A stretch of 64,000 bases of DNA from NCBI RefSeq assembly GCF_002807055.1, contig NZ_NIXN01000009.1:157547-221546 (forward strand), written 5' to 3'. The DNA comes from Confluentibacter citreus. Its GTDB lineage: Bacteria > Bacteroidota > Bacteroidia > Flavobacteriales > Flavobacteriaceae. The notes below the pieces were generated by a model, which searched no databases, had not been told where the DNA came from, and was given only the letters and a program-made list of their open reading frames with translations. The position numbers and the translations under genes were made by a program. This document shows, one piece after another, positions 26,031 through 36,362 of the stretch (the stretch's first letter is position 1; every line of letters begins with the position of its first letter).

Positions 26031-27306
26031 AATACCCATACTTATTTTTCCATCGCTGTTTTAAAAAATTGCGATCAGCATTTTCTCTGGAGTTATTTCC
26101 AGGGTCATATAATTTGGTGTTTTTTATCTCATCTGGTAGAAATTCCTGATTGGCAAAATTATTCTCATAATTGTGGGCGTACTGGTAATTTTCACCATAC
26201 CCTAATTCTTTCATTAATTTGGTCGGGGCATTCCTAATTTCCAACGGAACAGATAAATCTCCCGTTTCTTTAACCAATTGTTGTGCTTTACCAATAGCAA
26301 TATACGCTGCATTACTTTTGGGTGAACAAGCCAAATAGGTAGCACATTGGCTCAATATAATCCTAGACTCTGGATACCCAATAATGGAGACTGCTTGAAA
26401 TGTATTGTTGGCAATAACTAGCGCTGTTGGATTGGCATTTCCTATATCTTCACTCGCAAGAATAAGTAGTCTTCTAGCAATAAATTTCACATCCTCACCA
26501 CCTTCTATCATACGGGCCAACCAATAGACTGCAGCATTTGGGTCGCTGCCGCGAATGGATTTTATAAACGCCGAAATAATATCGTAATGTTGCTCACCTG
26601 TTTTATCGTATCTAACCGTATTATTTTGAACTTTTTCCAAGACCAGTACATCTGTTATTACAATGTTTTCAGATTCTTCAGAATTCACTATTAATTCAAA
26701 AATATTCAACAGTTTTCTGGCATCGCCGCCAGAAAGTCTTAAAAGGGATGCGGTTTCTTGGAGTTTTATATTTTTTTTAGACAAATAGTAGTCCTGTTCA
26801 ATAGCACGCTTTAAAAGCGTCTCTAAATCGTTTTTTTCAAAAGCATTTAAAATATACACTTGACAACGTGATAAAAGTGCAGGAATAACCTCGAAACTCG
26901 GATTTTCTGTAGTGGCTCCAATTAATGTTATCCAACCTTTTTCAACGGCTTGCAGTAAGGAATCTTGTTGCGATTTGCTAAACCTATGGATTTCATCAAT
27001 AAACAAAATTGGGTTTTTGGTAGTAAACAAACCACCACTTTGTTTGGCTTTATCAATAACATCCCGAATGTCCTTCACACCAGAATTTATGGCACTTAAT
27101 GTGTAAAATGGTCTGCCAGATTCATTGGCAATAATATTGGCAAGCGTTGTTTTGCCTGTTCCGGGAGGTCCCCAAAATATCATGGACGGAATTAAACCTT
27201 GTTTAATGTGTTGCGTTAAAGCACCATGTTTGCCAACTAAGTGCGTTTGGCTCACATAATCATCTAAAGTTTTTGGTCTTAAACGTTCGGCTAAAGGTTC
27301 ATTCAT
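26029..27306 (-). CDS. rarA: Replication-associated recombination protein A (RarA/MgsA AAA ATPase)
   Basis: 425 residues from the ATG at 27306. The frame is open 33 codons further, but the family starts at 'NEPLAERLRPKTLDDYV'. Walker A is 'GPPGTGKTTLA', Walker B 'ILFIDEIHRFSKSQQD', sensor 1 'IGATTENPSFEV', and the C-terminal tetramerisation domain contains 'SAFIKSIRGSDPNAAVYWLA' and 'ASEDIGNANPTAL'. RarA acts at stalled replication forks. The gene is convergent with the preceding one and divergent from the rhomboid gene. Confidence 0.95.
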   Translation of the reverse strand: MNEPLAERLRPKTLDDYVSQTHLVGKHGALTQHIKQGLIPSMIFWGPPGTGKTTLANIIANESGRPFYTLSAINSGVKDIRDVIDKAKQSGGLFTTKNPILFIDEIHRFSKSQQDSLLQAVEKGWITLIGATTENPSFEVIPALLSRCQVYILNAFEKNDLETLLKRAIEQDYYLSKKNIKLQETASLLRLSGGDARKLLNIFELIVNSEESENIVITDVLVLEKVQNNTVRYDKTGEQHYDIISAFIKSIRGSDPNAAVYWLARMIEGGEDVKFIARRLLILASEDIGNANPTALVIANNTFQAVSIIGYPESRIILSQCATYLACSPKSNAAYIAIGKAQQLVKETGDLSVPLEIRNAPTKLMKELGYGENYQYAHNYENNFANQEFLPDEIKNTKLYDPGNNSRENADRNFLKQRWKNKYGY

Positions 27307-27451
27307 AAATGTAAAATTAATTAATTCCTTTGCAAAAAGGATTCCTTGCGCCATTAAGTTTTTCTTTTTTTGGTCTGCCCAATCCCTCATTCCTATATCT
27401 GCCAATTTAGCATCAATAAAAATTTGGTTAACTATTTGTTATCTTTAAATT

Positions 27452-28177
27452 ATGAATCAGAATGAACATTTTAAATTTTCTACCGGAGTCATATTGTATC
27501 CGTTACTTTTTTTGCTATTTATATGGATGGTATTTTGGTTTGAAGTGCGTTTTGGTTTTAATTTCTCAAATTATGGTATTTATCCACAAACTATAAAAGG
27601 ATTAAGAGGCATTCTTTTAAGTCCGTTTGTTCATGGGAGCATTTTGCATATTTACCATAATAGTATTCCGTTGTTTGTTTTGTCGATGGCATTGTTTTAT
27701 TTCTACAGACCCATAGCTTGGAAGGTTATTATATTCGGAATTCTTATGTCTGGGTTTTTCACTTGGTGTATTGGCAGGCCATCCTATCACATTGGTGCTA
27801 GTGGATTAGTTTATGTGTTGGTGAGTTTTACTTTTTTTAAAGGCATTTTTTCAAAGTATTATCGCTTGGTGGCCCTATCTTTATTGGTTGTTTTTCTTTA
27901 CGGAAGTATGATTTGGTATACATTTCCTATTGAAGAAGGTGTTTCTTGGGAAGGACATTTATCAGGACTTCTCACGGGCTTTTTATTTGCTTTATTTTTT
28001 AAGAGGAAAATTGTTAAACCAAAAAAATATGCATGGGAACAAGATGACTACAATGCAGATGATGATCCTTTTTTAAAGCATTTTGATAACAACGGAAATT
28101 TCATAGAGCATATTCAACCAGATACAGAGCAGGAGCAACCTACTGTAAACTATACATTCAAAGAAAATAAAGAATAA
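27452..28177 (+). CDS. Rhomboid family intramembrane serine protease
   Basis: 241 residues with about six hydrophobic segments. The catalytic Ser is in 'YHIGASGLVYVL' and the catalytic His in 'SWEGHLSGLLTG', the two diagnostic rhomboid motifs. 'HGSILHIYHNSIPLFVL' is the L1/TM2 region that usually reads HxxxxHxxxN. Rhomboids cut membrane proteins within the bilayer; the substrate is unknown. A hydrophilic tail of about 40 residues follows the last membrane segment. Confidence 0.93.
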   Translation: MNQNEHFKFSTGVILYPLLFLLFIWMVFWFEVRFGFNFSNYGIYPQTIKGLRGILLSPFVHGSILHIYHNSIPLFVLSMALFYFYRPIAWKVIIFGILMSGFFTWCIGRPSYHIGASGLVYVLVSFTFFKGIFSKYYRLVALSLLVVFLYGSMIWYTFPIEEGVSWEGHLSGLLTGFLFALFFKRKIVKPKKYAWEQDDYNADDDPFLKHFDNNGNFIEHIQPDTEQEQPTVNYTFKENKE

Positions 28178-28230
28178 TGTTCAATTCTGGAAAAACTTTA
28201 AGCCTCTAACAATCCAAATAGTCAAATAAT

Positions 28231-28968
28231 CTAACCAAGTCTTTGCCTAACCACTTCATATAAAAAAGCCCCACAAGCCACAGAGACATTTAAAGATTCA
28301 ATTTCACCTAACAATGGCAGTTTGGCTTTAGCATCTACAACTTTTAGAATGGAAGGGTTAATACCTCTATCTTCCGAACCCATAATAATAGCGCATGGTT
28401 CTATAAATGATATATCATATAATGTGCTATCTGTTTTTTCTGTAGCGGCAATAACTTTAATACCCGATGCTTGCATATAATAAACAGCATCTTTTATATG
28501 ATCAACTTTGCAAATAGGAATTTTAAAAACAGCACCAGCACTTGTTTTAATAGTATCACCATTTACGGGAGCACCACCTTTTTTTTGAATAATGATGCCA
28601 TTTACACCGGTACATTCTGCGGTTCGGATAATGGCTCCAAAATTTCGAACATCACTTAATTGGTCCAATAATAAAAATAAAGGTGTTTTTCCAGACTCCA
28701 TGACAGTCATCATTAACGCTTCCAGATCATGAAATTCAATAGGGGATATTTGAGCAACAGCTCCTTGGTGATTCCCTTTTGTAAGTCTATTTAATTTTTC
28801 AATGGGAACGTATGAGGAATTGATGGAATGGTGTCTTAAAACTGCTTCTAATTCACCAAATAAATCACCTTTCAATCCCTTTTGAAGGAATACTTTATCT
28901 ATGGTCTCTCCTGCATTTACCGCTTCAATAACGGCGCGTATTCCAAAAATTAGTGTTTGTTCTTGCAT
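28231..28968 (-). CDS. rlmB: 23S rRNA (guanosine-2'-O-)-methyltransferase RlmB
   Basis: 245 residues, a SpoU/TrmH-type SPOUT methyltransferase. The N-terminal substrate-binding domain begins 'LIFGIRAVIEAVNAGETID'. The knotted catalytic domain has the three motifs 'QLSDVRNFGAIIRTAE', 'IIMGSEDRGI' and 'SLNVSVACGAFLYE'. It methylates G2251 (E. coli numbering) of 23S rRNA. It follows the terminator of the SusCD group, so it needs its own promoter, which I could not identify. Confidence 0.95.
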   Translation of the reverse strand: MQEQTLIFGIRAVIEAVNAGETIDKVFLQKGLKGDLFGELEAVLRHHSINSSYVPIEKLNRLTKGNHQGAVAQISPIEFHDLEALMMTVMESGKTPLFLLLDQLSDVRNFGAIIRTAECTGVNGIIIQKKGGAPVNGDTIKTSAGAVFKIPICKVDHIKDAVYYMQASGIKVIAATEKTDSTLYDISFIEPCAIIMGSEDRGINPSILKVVDAKAKLPLLGEIESLNVSVACGAFLYEVVRQRLG

Positions 28969-28981
28969 GGGGTAAAGGTAT

Positions 28982-29014
28982 AAAAAAAGAGGTTGCTATT
29001 GCAACCTCTTTTTT
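28982..29014 (-). terminator. Rho-independent terminator of the SusCD group
   Basis: A perfect stem of at least ten pairs (AAGAGGTTGC ... GCAACCTCTT, loop TATT at 28997-29000) with flanking A and T runs gives seven T on the minus strand after the stem. It lies 20 bases after the lipoprotein stop codon. Confidence 0.88.
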
Positions 29015-29034
29015 AGTGTTATAAAATACTTTTT

Positions 29035-29760
29035 TTAATTAGTGTCAAAATCTGTTGATTCTTCAGCACCATAATCACCACCGCCAGATGCTTTAACTTC
29101 ACCGCCAATGGTTAAGACATAACTTCCGTTAGCAGGAAAACTTAAACCATCACCAAAGCTATCATAAATAGTAAAGGTATATTCTCTTCCAGAACATAAA
29201 GTAATACTCGGAGAAGTAGATGCTTGCCCATCGGTGTAAGGCCCTCCAGAAGCTACAACACCACCTAGGGCATCAATTATTTCCCAAGTACACTCACTAC
29301 CATAACCATCAAATACTATATCTAGAGATCCGGTTACTTCTGTACAGTTTTGTATGTAAGATAAAGTTGTTGATGCACCAATAAAATAATTTGCACCTTT
29401 TTCAAAATTAAGAATCAGGTTGTTAACCCCAATACCCAAATTGGTGTCGGTTAAGGCTATTGTTAATATACCTTCATTAGATCCTGACGGAATAGTTACA
29501 GAACTTGGTACTGTATAAGATCCTGCAGCTGCATTAGAGTTAGGAGCAACAATAACATTATAGTTCCTATCAGAAGAAGTAATGTTGGCAGTATAAACAG
29601 TAATATCAAATGTGGCAGCACCCCCTGGATCAACACCCGTCGAATATGTGCTTTTCGCAAATGTTATATAATCTAATGGTACAGCTTCAGTTTCCTCTTC
29701 ACAGTTTTGAAATAGGAAAATTGAAAATATTATAAATGTAATATTAAGTATTTTTCTCAT
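29035..29760 (-). CDS. SusCD-associated lipoprotein with Calx-beta-like and surface module
   Basis: 241 residues. Signal MRKILNITFIIFSIFLFQNC gives lipidated Cys20. Residues 30-140 look like a Calx-beta-type beta sandwich ('GGAATFDITVYTAN', 'GILTIALTDTNLGIGVNNLI'). The second half has 'CTEVTGSLDIVFDGYGSECT' and 'YTFTIYDSFGDGLSFPANGS', a module also seen in secreted Bacteroidota proteases and adhesins. It is the third gene after SusC and SusD, 46 bases downstream, where surface lipoproteins that bind the transported substrate are often found. Ligand unknown. Confidence 0.75.
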   Translation of the reverse strand: MRKILNITFIIFSIFLFQNCEEETEAVPLDYITFAKSTYSTGVDPGGAATFDITVYTANITSSDRNYNVIVAPNSNAAAGSYTVPSSVTIPSGSNEGILTIALTDTNLGIGVNNLILNFEKGANYFIGASTTLSYIQNCTEVTGSLDIVFDGYGSECTWEIIDALGGVVASGGPYTDGQASTSPSITLCSGREYTFTIYDSFGDGLSFPANGSYVLTIGGEVKASGGGDYGAEESTDFDTN

Positions 29761-29806
29761 AATTTGTAGTTTTAACGTAAATACATCAAAATAACCTGCT
29801 CAAAAA

Positions 29807-31315
29807 TTAATTTTGAGTAGATATGTTATTATTATCTTGAATTTCTTGTAATGGAATTTCAAAAGTTAGTCGTTCATCATTAAATGGAATAGGTACTCCT
29901 ACAAAAGATAAGTGATTTGTACCTCTAACTATGGTAGCTTTGTTTCGTTTCATGGCTAAATAACTCTTGCCTTCACCCCAGAACTCTAAGCGTGTTTGCT
30001 TGTATATTTCATCTATTAATGCCTGACCACTTAAAGCATTCACAAATGAAGCATCCGTAACTCGGGTAGATACAAAATTAAATAAAGCGGTTCTCGCTAA
30101 GCCTTCTTGTCCAGACCTAGCAAGTGCCTCAATATTTAATAATAATGGTTCTTCATATCGCATGTAAATATAATCTGCTTTCACAATTTGTGAAGTACCA
30201 AAAATAACTTTATCTGAATCATAAAATTTATTTAGAGGCTGTAAATGTCTTGCTGAGGCAGGATTATTATTAAATTGTAATCTACGTACGTCATCTGCAG
30301 GCATACTATTGTAAAGTCCTGCATCCATAGCTTTATTGTCACCTACGGCGGCATAACTATAAGAATATGCATCTATTTGCCCCCACCAAGAAACCAAACC
30401 TAATCCAATATCTGCATTCAAGTCAACACCCCACATCCAACCTTGTGAATCAACATGATTGAAGCCTCCTCTAATTCCATTTATAGAAGCATCTGTTAAC
30501 ATAGGTATCGCTGTAGTATTAGCCAAAGCTGCATTAGTTACGGTCACTACATCCAGCCATCTATCTCTTCTTGATGCTAAAACATAACCCAAAATGGTTT
30601 GAGCAATTGATATATCTACTGAAGTTTTAGAAGAACGAACAAATCCATCCAAAAGCGTGATTGCCTTGGTTAAATCATCCTCCATAAGCGCATAAACTTC
30701 ACTGGTTGGTGACTTAGGATTACCAGCAAAACCAGGAACTACATAAATTGGTAATGTTTCAGCATTCCATGATGCTTCAACGTCATTAATGAAGTATTGC
30801 GTTAAGTAAAAATAAGAATGAGCTCTCATTGCAAAAGCCTGACCCATAGTATATTTGTTTTCATCTGTTTCAGGAACAACATCATTACCACCAAGACTTT
30901 CTATAACTAAATTTGCTAGATTTATAATTCTATAATAATAACGCCAAGGTTGATAATTTTCTGGTTGTGTAAAATCTGTACCAGCTTGCATTTCGGTAAT
31001 TCTAGCACGGTACCAGCCATAAGTACTGGTAGATAGTGCCATATCACTACTAAGCATATCGCCATAGATATCATATCCTTTTTGTCCAAAATCCTGTTGG
31101 GATGTAGTACCACCAGTTTCGGTAGTAAACATGGTAGCATAAATACCTGTTACGGTAGCTTCACCTATAGCAGGGTTTAAAGCTATTGCATCAGATAATT
31201 GATCAGAATTGATTATGTTCCCAGTTGGTTCCTCAACCAGGAAATCTTCACCACAACTTACCATTAGTAACGCCAAGCATGTGATTTTAATTAAATTTTT
31301 TAAATTATTTTTCAT
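29807..31315 (-). CDS. SusD/RagB family nutrient-binding lipoprotein
   Basis: 502 residues. Signal MKNNLKNLIKITCLALLMVSC sets the lipidated Cys21. TPR-like helices and the typical closing segment are visible: 'YIYMRYEEPLLLNIEALARS' and 'IDEIYKQTRLEFWGEGKSYL' are the conserved C-terminal SusD region. It acts as the lid over the SusC barrel on the cell surface. It starts 12 bases after susC ends. The ligand cannot be read from the sequence; no sugar-degrading gene is next to it, so peptides or other polymers are possible. Confidence 0.94.
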   Translation of the reverse strand: MKNNLKNLIKITCLALLMVSCGEDFLVEEPTGNIINSDQLSDAIALNPAIGEATVTGIYATMFTTETGGTTSQQDFGQKGYDIYGDMLSSDMALSTSTYGWYRARITEMQAGTDFTQPENYQPWRYYYRIINLANLVIESLGGNDVVPETDENKYTMGQAFAMRAHSYFYLTQYFINDVEASWNAETLPIYVVPGFAGNPKSPTSEVYALMEDDLTKAITLLDGFVRSSKTSVDISIAQTILGYVLASRRDRWLDVVTVTNAALANTTAIPMLTDASINGIRGGFNHVDSQGWMWGVDLNADIGLGLVSWWGQIDAYSYSYAAVGDNKAMDAGLYNSMPADDVRRLQFNNNPASARHLQPLNKFYDSDKVIFGTSQIVKADYIYMRYEEPLLLNIEALARSGQEGLARTALFNFVSTRVTDASFVNALSGQALIDEIYKQTRLEFWGEGKSYLAMKRNKATIVRGTNHLSFVGVPIPFNDERLTFEIPLQEIQDNNNISTQN

Positions 31316-31327
31316 ATTCTTTTTTTT

Positions 31328-34300
31328 TTAAAATTTAGCTCTAACTCCAAGTGTGAAAGTTGTTAAAGGAGCATAAACCCCTCTGTCAGAACCTCCATCC
31401 TCACTAGTTGTAGGATTAAAACCTTTTCTAGCTCCTGTAAAATATAAATTATCTCCAGAGACATATAGATTAAGCCCAGACATTCCAATTCTATCAAGAG
31501 TTTCTTCTGGGAAGTTATAACCTAGAACGACATTGTTTAAAGCCAAGAAATCAGTTTTAGTTATAAAACGAGTGGATGAAGAGTTAACATTTGGTATCAC
31601 TCTATCAGCACTCAAAGGCACAGATGTTATGTCGCCAGGTTGTTGCCATCTTTTGCGAATGTCAATATGACTATTTGTCGCAGTAATTCCACCGTTATTA
31701 TCATGCATTAATTCTGCATATTGGCTATCATAAGCCCATCCGCCTATGGAATAAGCAAACTGAGTAGAAAGACTGAAATTATGGAATGTTGCATTTAATC
31801 TGAATGCACCAGCAACATCGGGGATACCACTTTTATTAACGAATACTTGTGTTGAGTTGGCATAAGTCTTTGTAGTTGCTTTAGCTACGTTAGCGTCAGG
31901 ATTGGTGGCTAGATAAGGCGTTAACGAGGTAATTGTAGTATCACCAGCATCAAAAATACCATTACTGTTCACATCGTCAAAATATCTAAACCACATAGGA
32001 TAACCATCGGCTGGGTCTACACCAGCATATTCTCTAATGTAAAAATCATATATGGATCTACCTTGGGAATATCCGTATAACCCTACTATATTATGGGCTG
32101 CAGGAGCCCCAGTTTGAGGGTCTATTGGCATTGTTTTAATCTCATTGTTATACATTGCACCGTTTACAGTTAGATCCAATTTAAAATCAGCAGTTTTAAC
32201 AAGATGAGCAACCAAATCAACTTCAAGACCACTATTTCTAAGAACCCCATCGTTAACCGTAAGGGTTGCAACACCTGAAGAAGGGGATATTCTTCTATTA
32301 AATATTAAATTTTCGGTATCTTTAATATAGTAGTCCACTGTTGCATCAAGGAAGGTGCCTAGAGAAAATTCTACCCCAACTTGATATTGATTAGCCGTTT
32401 CCCAAGTTAAATCGGGATTTGCAAAAAGTTCTGGCGCCACAGCAAATCTGCCACCTACATTAGTAACTCCAAAAGTATTAATCCCACTATAAATATCAAC
32501 ACCAGCATCATCACCTGTTCTACCATATGAACCTTTAAGTTTCAAGAAAGTTAAAAGGTTATTGTCATTTAAAAAACTTTCATTTGACAGAATCCATGCA
32601 CCACCTATAGAATAGAAGGTATCCCATTTGTTATTTGCAAATCTTGAAGACCCGTCTCTACGAACAGATGCTGTAAGGTAATATTTATCATCAAAATCAT
32701 AATTTAGTTGACTAAAATAAGACTCTAATGTTCTAGCTTCAGTTCTACCTGTAGGTTGTTGTAAATTAACAATATAATTATCTAATTCTTTACCACCAGG
32801 GATAATAGCTTTTGACTTAAATGCAGTAGCGAAAGATTGATCGTATTTATTGCTTTCATGTGCAGCCAAAATTTCTACACTATGTTTTCCAAATTCTTTT
32901 TTATAACGTAATAACTGTAAAAAATTCGTTGTTATTCTTTCTGTAGTACTTTGAAATAAATCACCTTCATTAGCAGTTGCTACACCATAAAATTGATTAC
33001 CTACAGATTTAAATATATTGTTTGAATATTGGGCTCCATAAATAGACTCAAAAGTCAAGCCTTCAGTAATATCAATACCCAAATTAAAACTAGTTACAAC
33101 TTCATTTCTATCATTACCATTAAAATCGTACAAGGCAGATGCAATAGGATTCAAATTGTTAGAATTGGGTCTATCCCTAAAACCAGAGTTAGAACCATAA
33201 TCATATTGGTTCCCGCCAAAAATAGGATCTGGAACTAATTGGCCATTATTGTCTCTTAAAAAAACTGGATAGAAAGGGTTCATTTTATCAGCAAATTCAA
33301 AAAGGTTTTCTGCACCATCAGTTTGTCCATTATTTATACTTTCAGAATACGTATAACTTAAATTTGCACCTACGTTTAACCACTCTTTTACATTTGAATT
33401 GATGTTTAAACGCGTAGTATATCTTTTATATCCTGTGTTGATAGCGTATCCATCATCATTTAGGTAACCACCCGAGATAAAGTATTTAGATTTATCATCA
33501 CCGCCACCCATTCTTACATTTGCCTCAGTTCTATAGGCTGTATTAAAAGAAAGGTCTTCGTAGCTTTCTGGAGTATATCTTCTAGTAACACCTGGTCTAA
33601 CTTGGCCAGTTACAGGGTCAATTAATTCGGCTCCATTGGCTACGTTCCACATGTTATAGCCCGGTGCCAAAATACTAGTGAACAATGTATTGTTTACTGT
33701 GTTTATAGGGTTTGGGTCGCCAGTTAATCGTTGGCGGTTAACTTTAGCGTCCCACACCAAAGCAATAGATTCTTCAGGAGAAGTAATAACCTGATATCTA
33801 GGAAGTAACTGTACGTTTGTTCCTGTTTTAACATCAACTTCAACATAGCTTTCTGAAGACGTTCCTGATTTTGTAGTAATTAAAATTACACCATTTGCTC
33901 CTCTAGAACCGTAAATAGCAGTTGCTGTTGCATCTTTAAGGATGGTGGTGCTTTTTATATCAGATGGGTTTATAGCATTAAGACTGCCTGAATAAGGTAC
34001 CCCGTCAATAACATAAAGAGGGTCTCTATTTCCATTAACCGAACCAAATCCACGAATACGAATTGTAGAAGTGTTTCCTGGTTGGCCAGAAGTGTTAATT
34101 ACTGTTACACCTGCGGCTTCCCCTGCTAAAGATTGTGAAATATTTGAGTAATTTTTCAACTCAATATTTTCGGCATCTATTGTGGTTGCGGTACCTGTAA
34201 ATGATTGTTTTGTTGAGGTGCCATAACCCACAATTAATACTTCTTCTAGAGATTGTACGTCTTCACTAAGAGTTACATTAATTGAGTTGGATGCACCTAC

Positions 34301-34552
34301 AGTAACTTCTTGAGTAACATAACCAACAAAGCTAAAAACCAAAGTAGCACCTTGGGTAGCTCTAATTGAATAATTACCATCGAAATCTGAGGCGGTACCT
34401 GTAGAAGTGCCTTTTACTAAGACGGTCGCCCCAGGTATTGGTAAACCGCTACCATCAATTATCGTTCCTGAGACTGTCTTTTCTTGTGCGAACGTTAGTT
34501 GCACGACAAACGCTAGTAATAGCGTTAGAATTCCACTAAACTTTGTTTTCAT
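31328..34552 (-). CDS. SusC/RagA family TonB-linked outer membrane transporter
   Basis: 1074 residues from the ATG at 34552; an ATG eight codons earlier is in frame but does not improve the signal peptide (MKTKFSGILTLLLAFVVQLT). Order: carboxypeptidase-regulatory-like domain ('GLPIPGATVLVKGTSTGTA', 'FSFVGYVTQEV'), TonB plug ('EEVLIVGYGTSTKQSFTGT', 'IRGFGSVNGNRDPLYVIDGV'), then the 22-strand barrel ending 'LTTFTLGVRAKF'. It imports a substrate energised by TonB, together with the SusD protein encoded next. No sigma/anti-sigma pair is adjacent. Confidence 0.95.
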   Translation of the reverse strand: MKTKFSGILTLLLAFVVQLTFAQEKTVSGTIIDGSGLPIPGATVLVKGTSTGTASDFDGNYSIRATQGATLVFSFVGYVTQEVTVGASNSINVTLSEDVQSLEEVLIVGYGTSTKQSFTGTATTIDAENIELKNYSNISQSLAGEAAGVTVINTSGQPGNTSTIRIRGFGSVNGNRDPLYVIDGVPYSGSLNAINPSDIKSTTILKDATATAIYGSRGANGVILITTKSGTSSESYVEVDVKTGTNVQLLPRYQVITSPEESIALVWDAKVNRQRLTGDPNPINTVNNTLFTSILAPGYNMWNVANGAELIDPVTGQVRPGVTRRYTPESYEDLSFNTAYRTEANVRMGGGDDKSKYFISGGYLNDDGYAINTGYKRYTTRLNINSNVKEWLNVGANLSYTYSESINNGQTDGAENLFEFADKMNPFYPVFLRDNNGQLVPDPIFGGNQYDYGSNSGFRDRPNSNNLNPIASALYDFNGNDRNEVVTSFNLGIDITEGLTFESIYGAQYSNNIFKSVGNQFYGVATANEGDLFQSTTERITTNFLQLLRYKKEFGKHSVEILAAHESNKYDQSFATAFKSKAIIPGGKELDNYIVNLQQPTGRTEARTLESYFSQLNYDFDDKYYLTASVRRDGSSRFANNKWDTFYSIGGAWILSNESFLNDNNLLTFLKLKGSYGRTGDDAGVDIYSGINTFGVTNVGGRFAVAPELFANPDLTWETANQYQVGVEFSLGTFLDATVDYYIKDTENLIFNRRISPSSGVATLTVNDGVLRNSGLEVDLVAHLVKTADFKLDLTVNGAMYNNEIKTMPIDPQTGAPAAHNIVGLYGYSQGRSIYDFYIREYAGVDPADGYPMWFRYFDDVNSNGIFDAGDTTITSLTPYLATNPDANVAKATTKTYANSTQVFVNKSGIPDVAGAFRLNATFHNFSLSTQFAYSIGGWAYDSQYAELMHDNNGGITATNSHIDIRKRWQQPGDITSVPLSADRVIPNVNSSSTRFITKTDFLALNNVVLGYNFPEETLDRIGMSGLNLYVSGDNLYFTGARKGFNPTTSEDGGSDRGVYAPLTTFTLGVRAKF

Positions 34553-34670
34553 TTTATAAATATTTGAATTAGTCATGTCAAAAATCTTAAATTAAAGTTA
34601 ATAAAACAATAAATTGGAGTTAAAATTTCAATGTTTTTTTAAAATCTCTGAGAATTCAATAATGTTTTTA

Positions 34671-36362
34671 CTAAAAATTAGCGGTTAGGCTGATGTGAAT
34701 TTTGGAATTCGATAATTTAAATTTTTGATTTTCACTTTTACCATTGGCATAATTGAGTTTTAATAGCCCAGAATTTGTGAGTATTCCAAAGCCAAAGCCA
34801 TAGCCAAAAAGTTTCTCTTGGGTATTTGTTATTTTATTTTCAAAATAGGCAACATCGGTGATGGTATGTATATACATGGCATTATTAATTTGAAATCTAT
34901 ATTCAGAATTTAAAACACCAAAAGAATCCGCAAGTAAACTATTTTCTTCAAAACCTCTTATGGAATTAATGCCCCCAAAACGTAATAATTCGTTTTCAAA
35001 ATAAGTGTCAGATATCAATGTCTTGGTATCTATTTTTATAAAAACACTATTTCGGTTATTGAAATTGAAAATTTTAAAGCTGTTAAGGCCTAATTGGGTT
35101 TGGTCTTCTATTAAAGTAGATGTTTTTCTTTTGCCAAAATTTGTTTCTAAGTAAACAGAAGTATTTACAGGGAATAATACATTATAAGATTGTGGATTAA
35201 TATATTCATAGGCTGATGTGAAATAACTTGCATCAAAATCCGTGATTAAGTTTGAAGTGTTGTTGTTTAATAAATTATTTGATTGCGTTGATGTAATGCC
35301 GGAGTAAATTTTATGCTTTGAATTTATTTGATAATGTAATTTGGCAAATTGGTTTACGGTTGTAAACGACGAATCTCTTTTAAATATATATAATTGCAAA
35401 TCTAAACCAATGGGAGAAGAGAAAAGATAAGGAAGCGTAAGGTCCGTTTGAAATGTTTTTTGGTCATTTTCATCGCTTTTATACAAAAGCCTAAAAGATT
35501 CACCATAGTTTAGGTTATTGGTCAAGTTTAAATTTAAATATCCATCAAATTGTAATTGGTTTGTGTCTTCATTAGTGCCGAATCCTAAAAAACCATCAAA
35601 TGAATTGCTTTTTGATTTCTCCAAATATATATATAAAGTGGTCGAATCTTTAGAGAATAAAACTTCAGGAGATTTAATTTGACTTGCAAATCTTAAATCG
35701 TTAAGCTGTTCGGTTTTGCTTTTAATTTTATTGAGATCGAAAATTTGATTGCGTTTTATCTTTAGATAATGTTTTAGATAAGAAAGTGGGAATTTTTCAT
35801 AACCTCTTATAATGATATCGTTTATGATTCTCTTTTTTGTATCCGATCCAATTAATAAATGGGCTTTTAAGTCATTATCCCTCACTTCAATATCCGACAA
35901 TTGTAATTTTGAAAAAGGTAACCCTGCCGATGTTATTTTAGAATTGATGAAGTTTAATTTGTCTTCAACCTCTTTAATGGGTAAAACAAAGCATGAATCA
36001 TTTACACGATTTGACACTAAGTTGAGTAGAGACTTATCAACTAAATTTTTATCGTAATATATATATATGGTATGGTATTTTTTTTTAAAATGAATTTTAG
36101 CCGAGAATGTGGAGTCGTTTATTTTAGTGATAGCTCCCAATTTGTTTTCAATATAACCAATCTTTAAAAGTGTTTTTTGAATGGAGTCCAATTCAGATGA
36201 TATAGATAGGTAATCCTGATGTGTTTTTGTGTAATTTAAAGAATCAATCACTTGATTTTCAATATCTGAATCCCCACTGATATTTAATCTTAAATTTTGG
36301 CTAAAACCCTTTGATGAAAAAAGTATATATATAATAAGGAGTAAAAAGTGGAATCTCTTCAC
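34671..36362 (-). CDS. BamA/TamA-like outer membrane beta-barrel protein
   Basis: 563 residues with signal peptide MKRFHFLLLIIYILFSSKGFS. The first half has POTRA-like units ('KKRIINDIIIRGYEKFPLSY'), the second a 16-strand barrel of the Omp85 family, with the conserved loop-6 motif in 'GGINSIRGFEENSL' (RGF). The end 'SKIHISLTANF' has the aromatic C-terminal residue typical of outer-membrane barrels. Shorter than BamA (about 850 residues) and closer to TamA or ShlB-like proteins. It lies 118 bases before susC on the same strand and may share its transcript. Its role is unknown, probably protein insertion or secretion. Confidence 0.85.
   Translation of the reverse strand: MKRFHFLLLIIYILFSSKGFSQNLRLNISGDSDIENQVIDSLNYTKTHQDYLSISSELDSIQKTLLKIGYIENKLGAITKINDSTFSAKIHFKKKYHTIYIYYDKNLVDKSLLNLVSNRVNDSCFVLPIKEVEDKLNFINSKITSAGLPFSKLQLSDIEVRDNDLKAHLLIGSDTKKRIINDIIIRGYEKFPLSYLKHYLKIKRNQIFDLNKIKSKTEQLNDLRFASQIKSPEVLFSKDSTTLYIYLEKSKSNSFDGFLGFGTNEDTNQLQFDGYLNLNLTNNLNYGESFRLLYKSDENDQKTFQTDLTLPYLFSSPIGLDLQLYIFKRDSSFTTVNQFAKLHYQINSKHKIYSGITSTQSNNLLNNNTSNLITDFDASYFTSAYEYINPQSYNVLFPVNTSVYLETNFGKRKTSTLIEDQTQLGLNSFKIFNFNNRNSVFIKIDTKTLISDTYFENELLRFGGINSIRGFEENSLLADSFGVLNSEYRFQINNAMYIHTITDVAYFENKITNTQEKLFGYGFGFGILTNSGLLKLNYANGKSENQKFKLSNSKIHISLTANF

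Noticed and set aside
27307..27405. 33-residue N-terminal extension of RarA
   Set aside because: The family begins at the Met at 27306, and the extension lies in the divergent promoter region.
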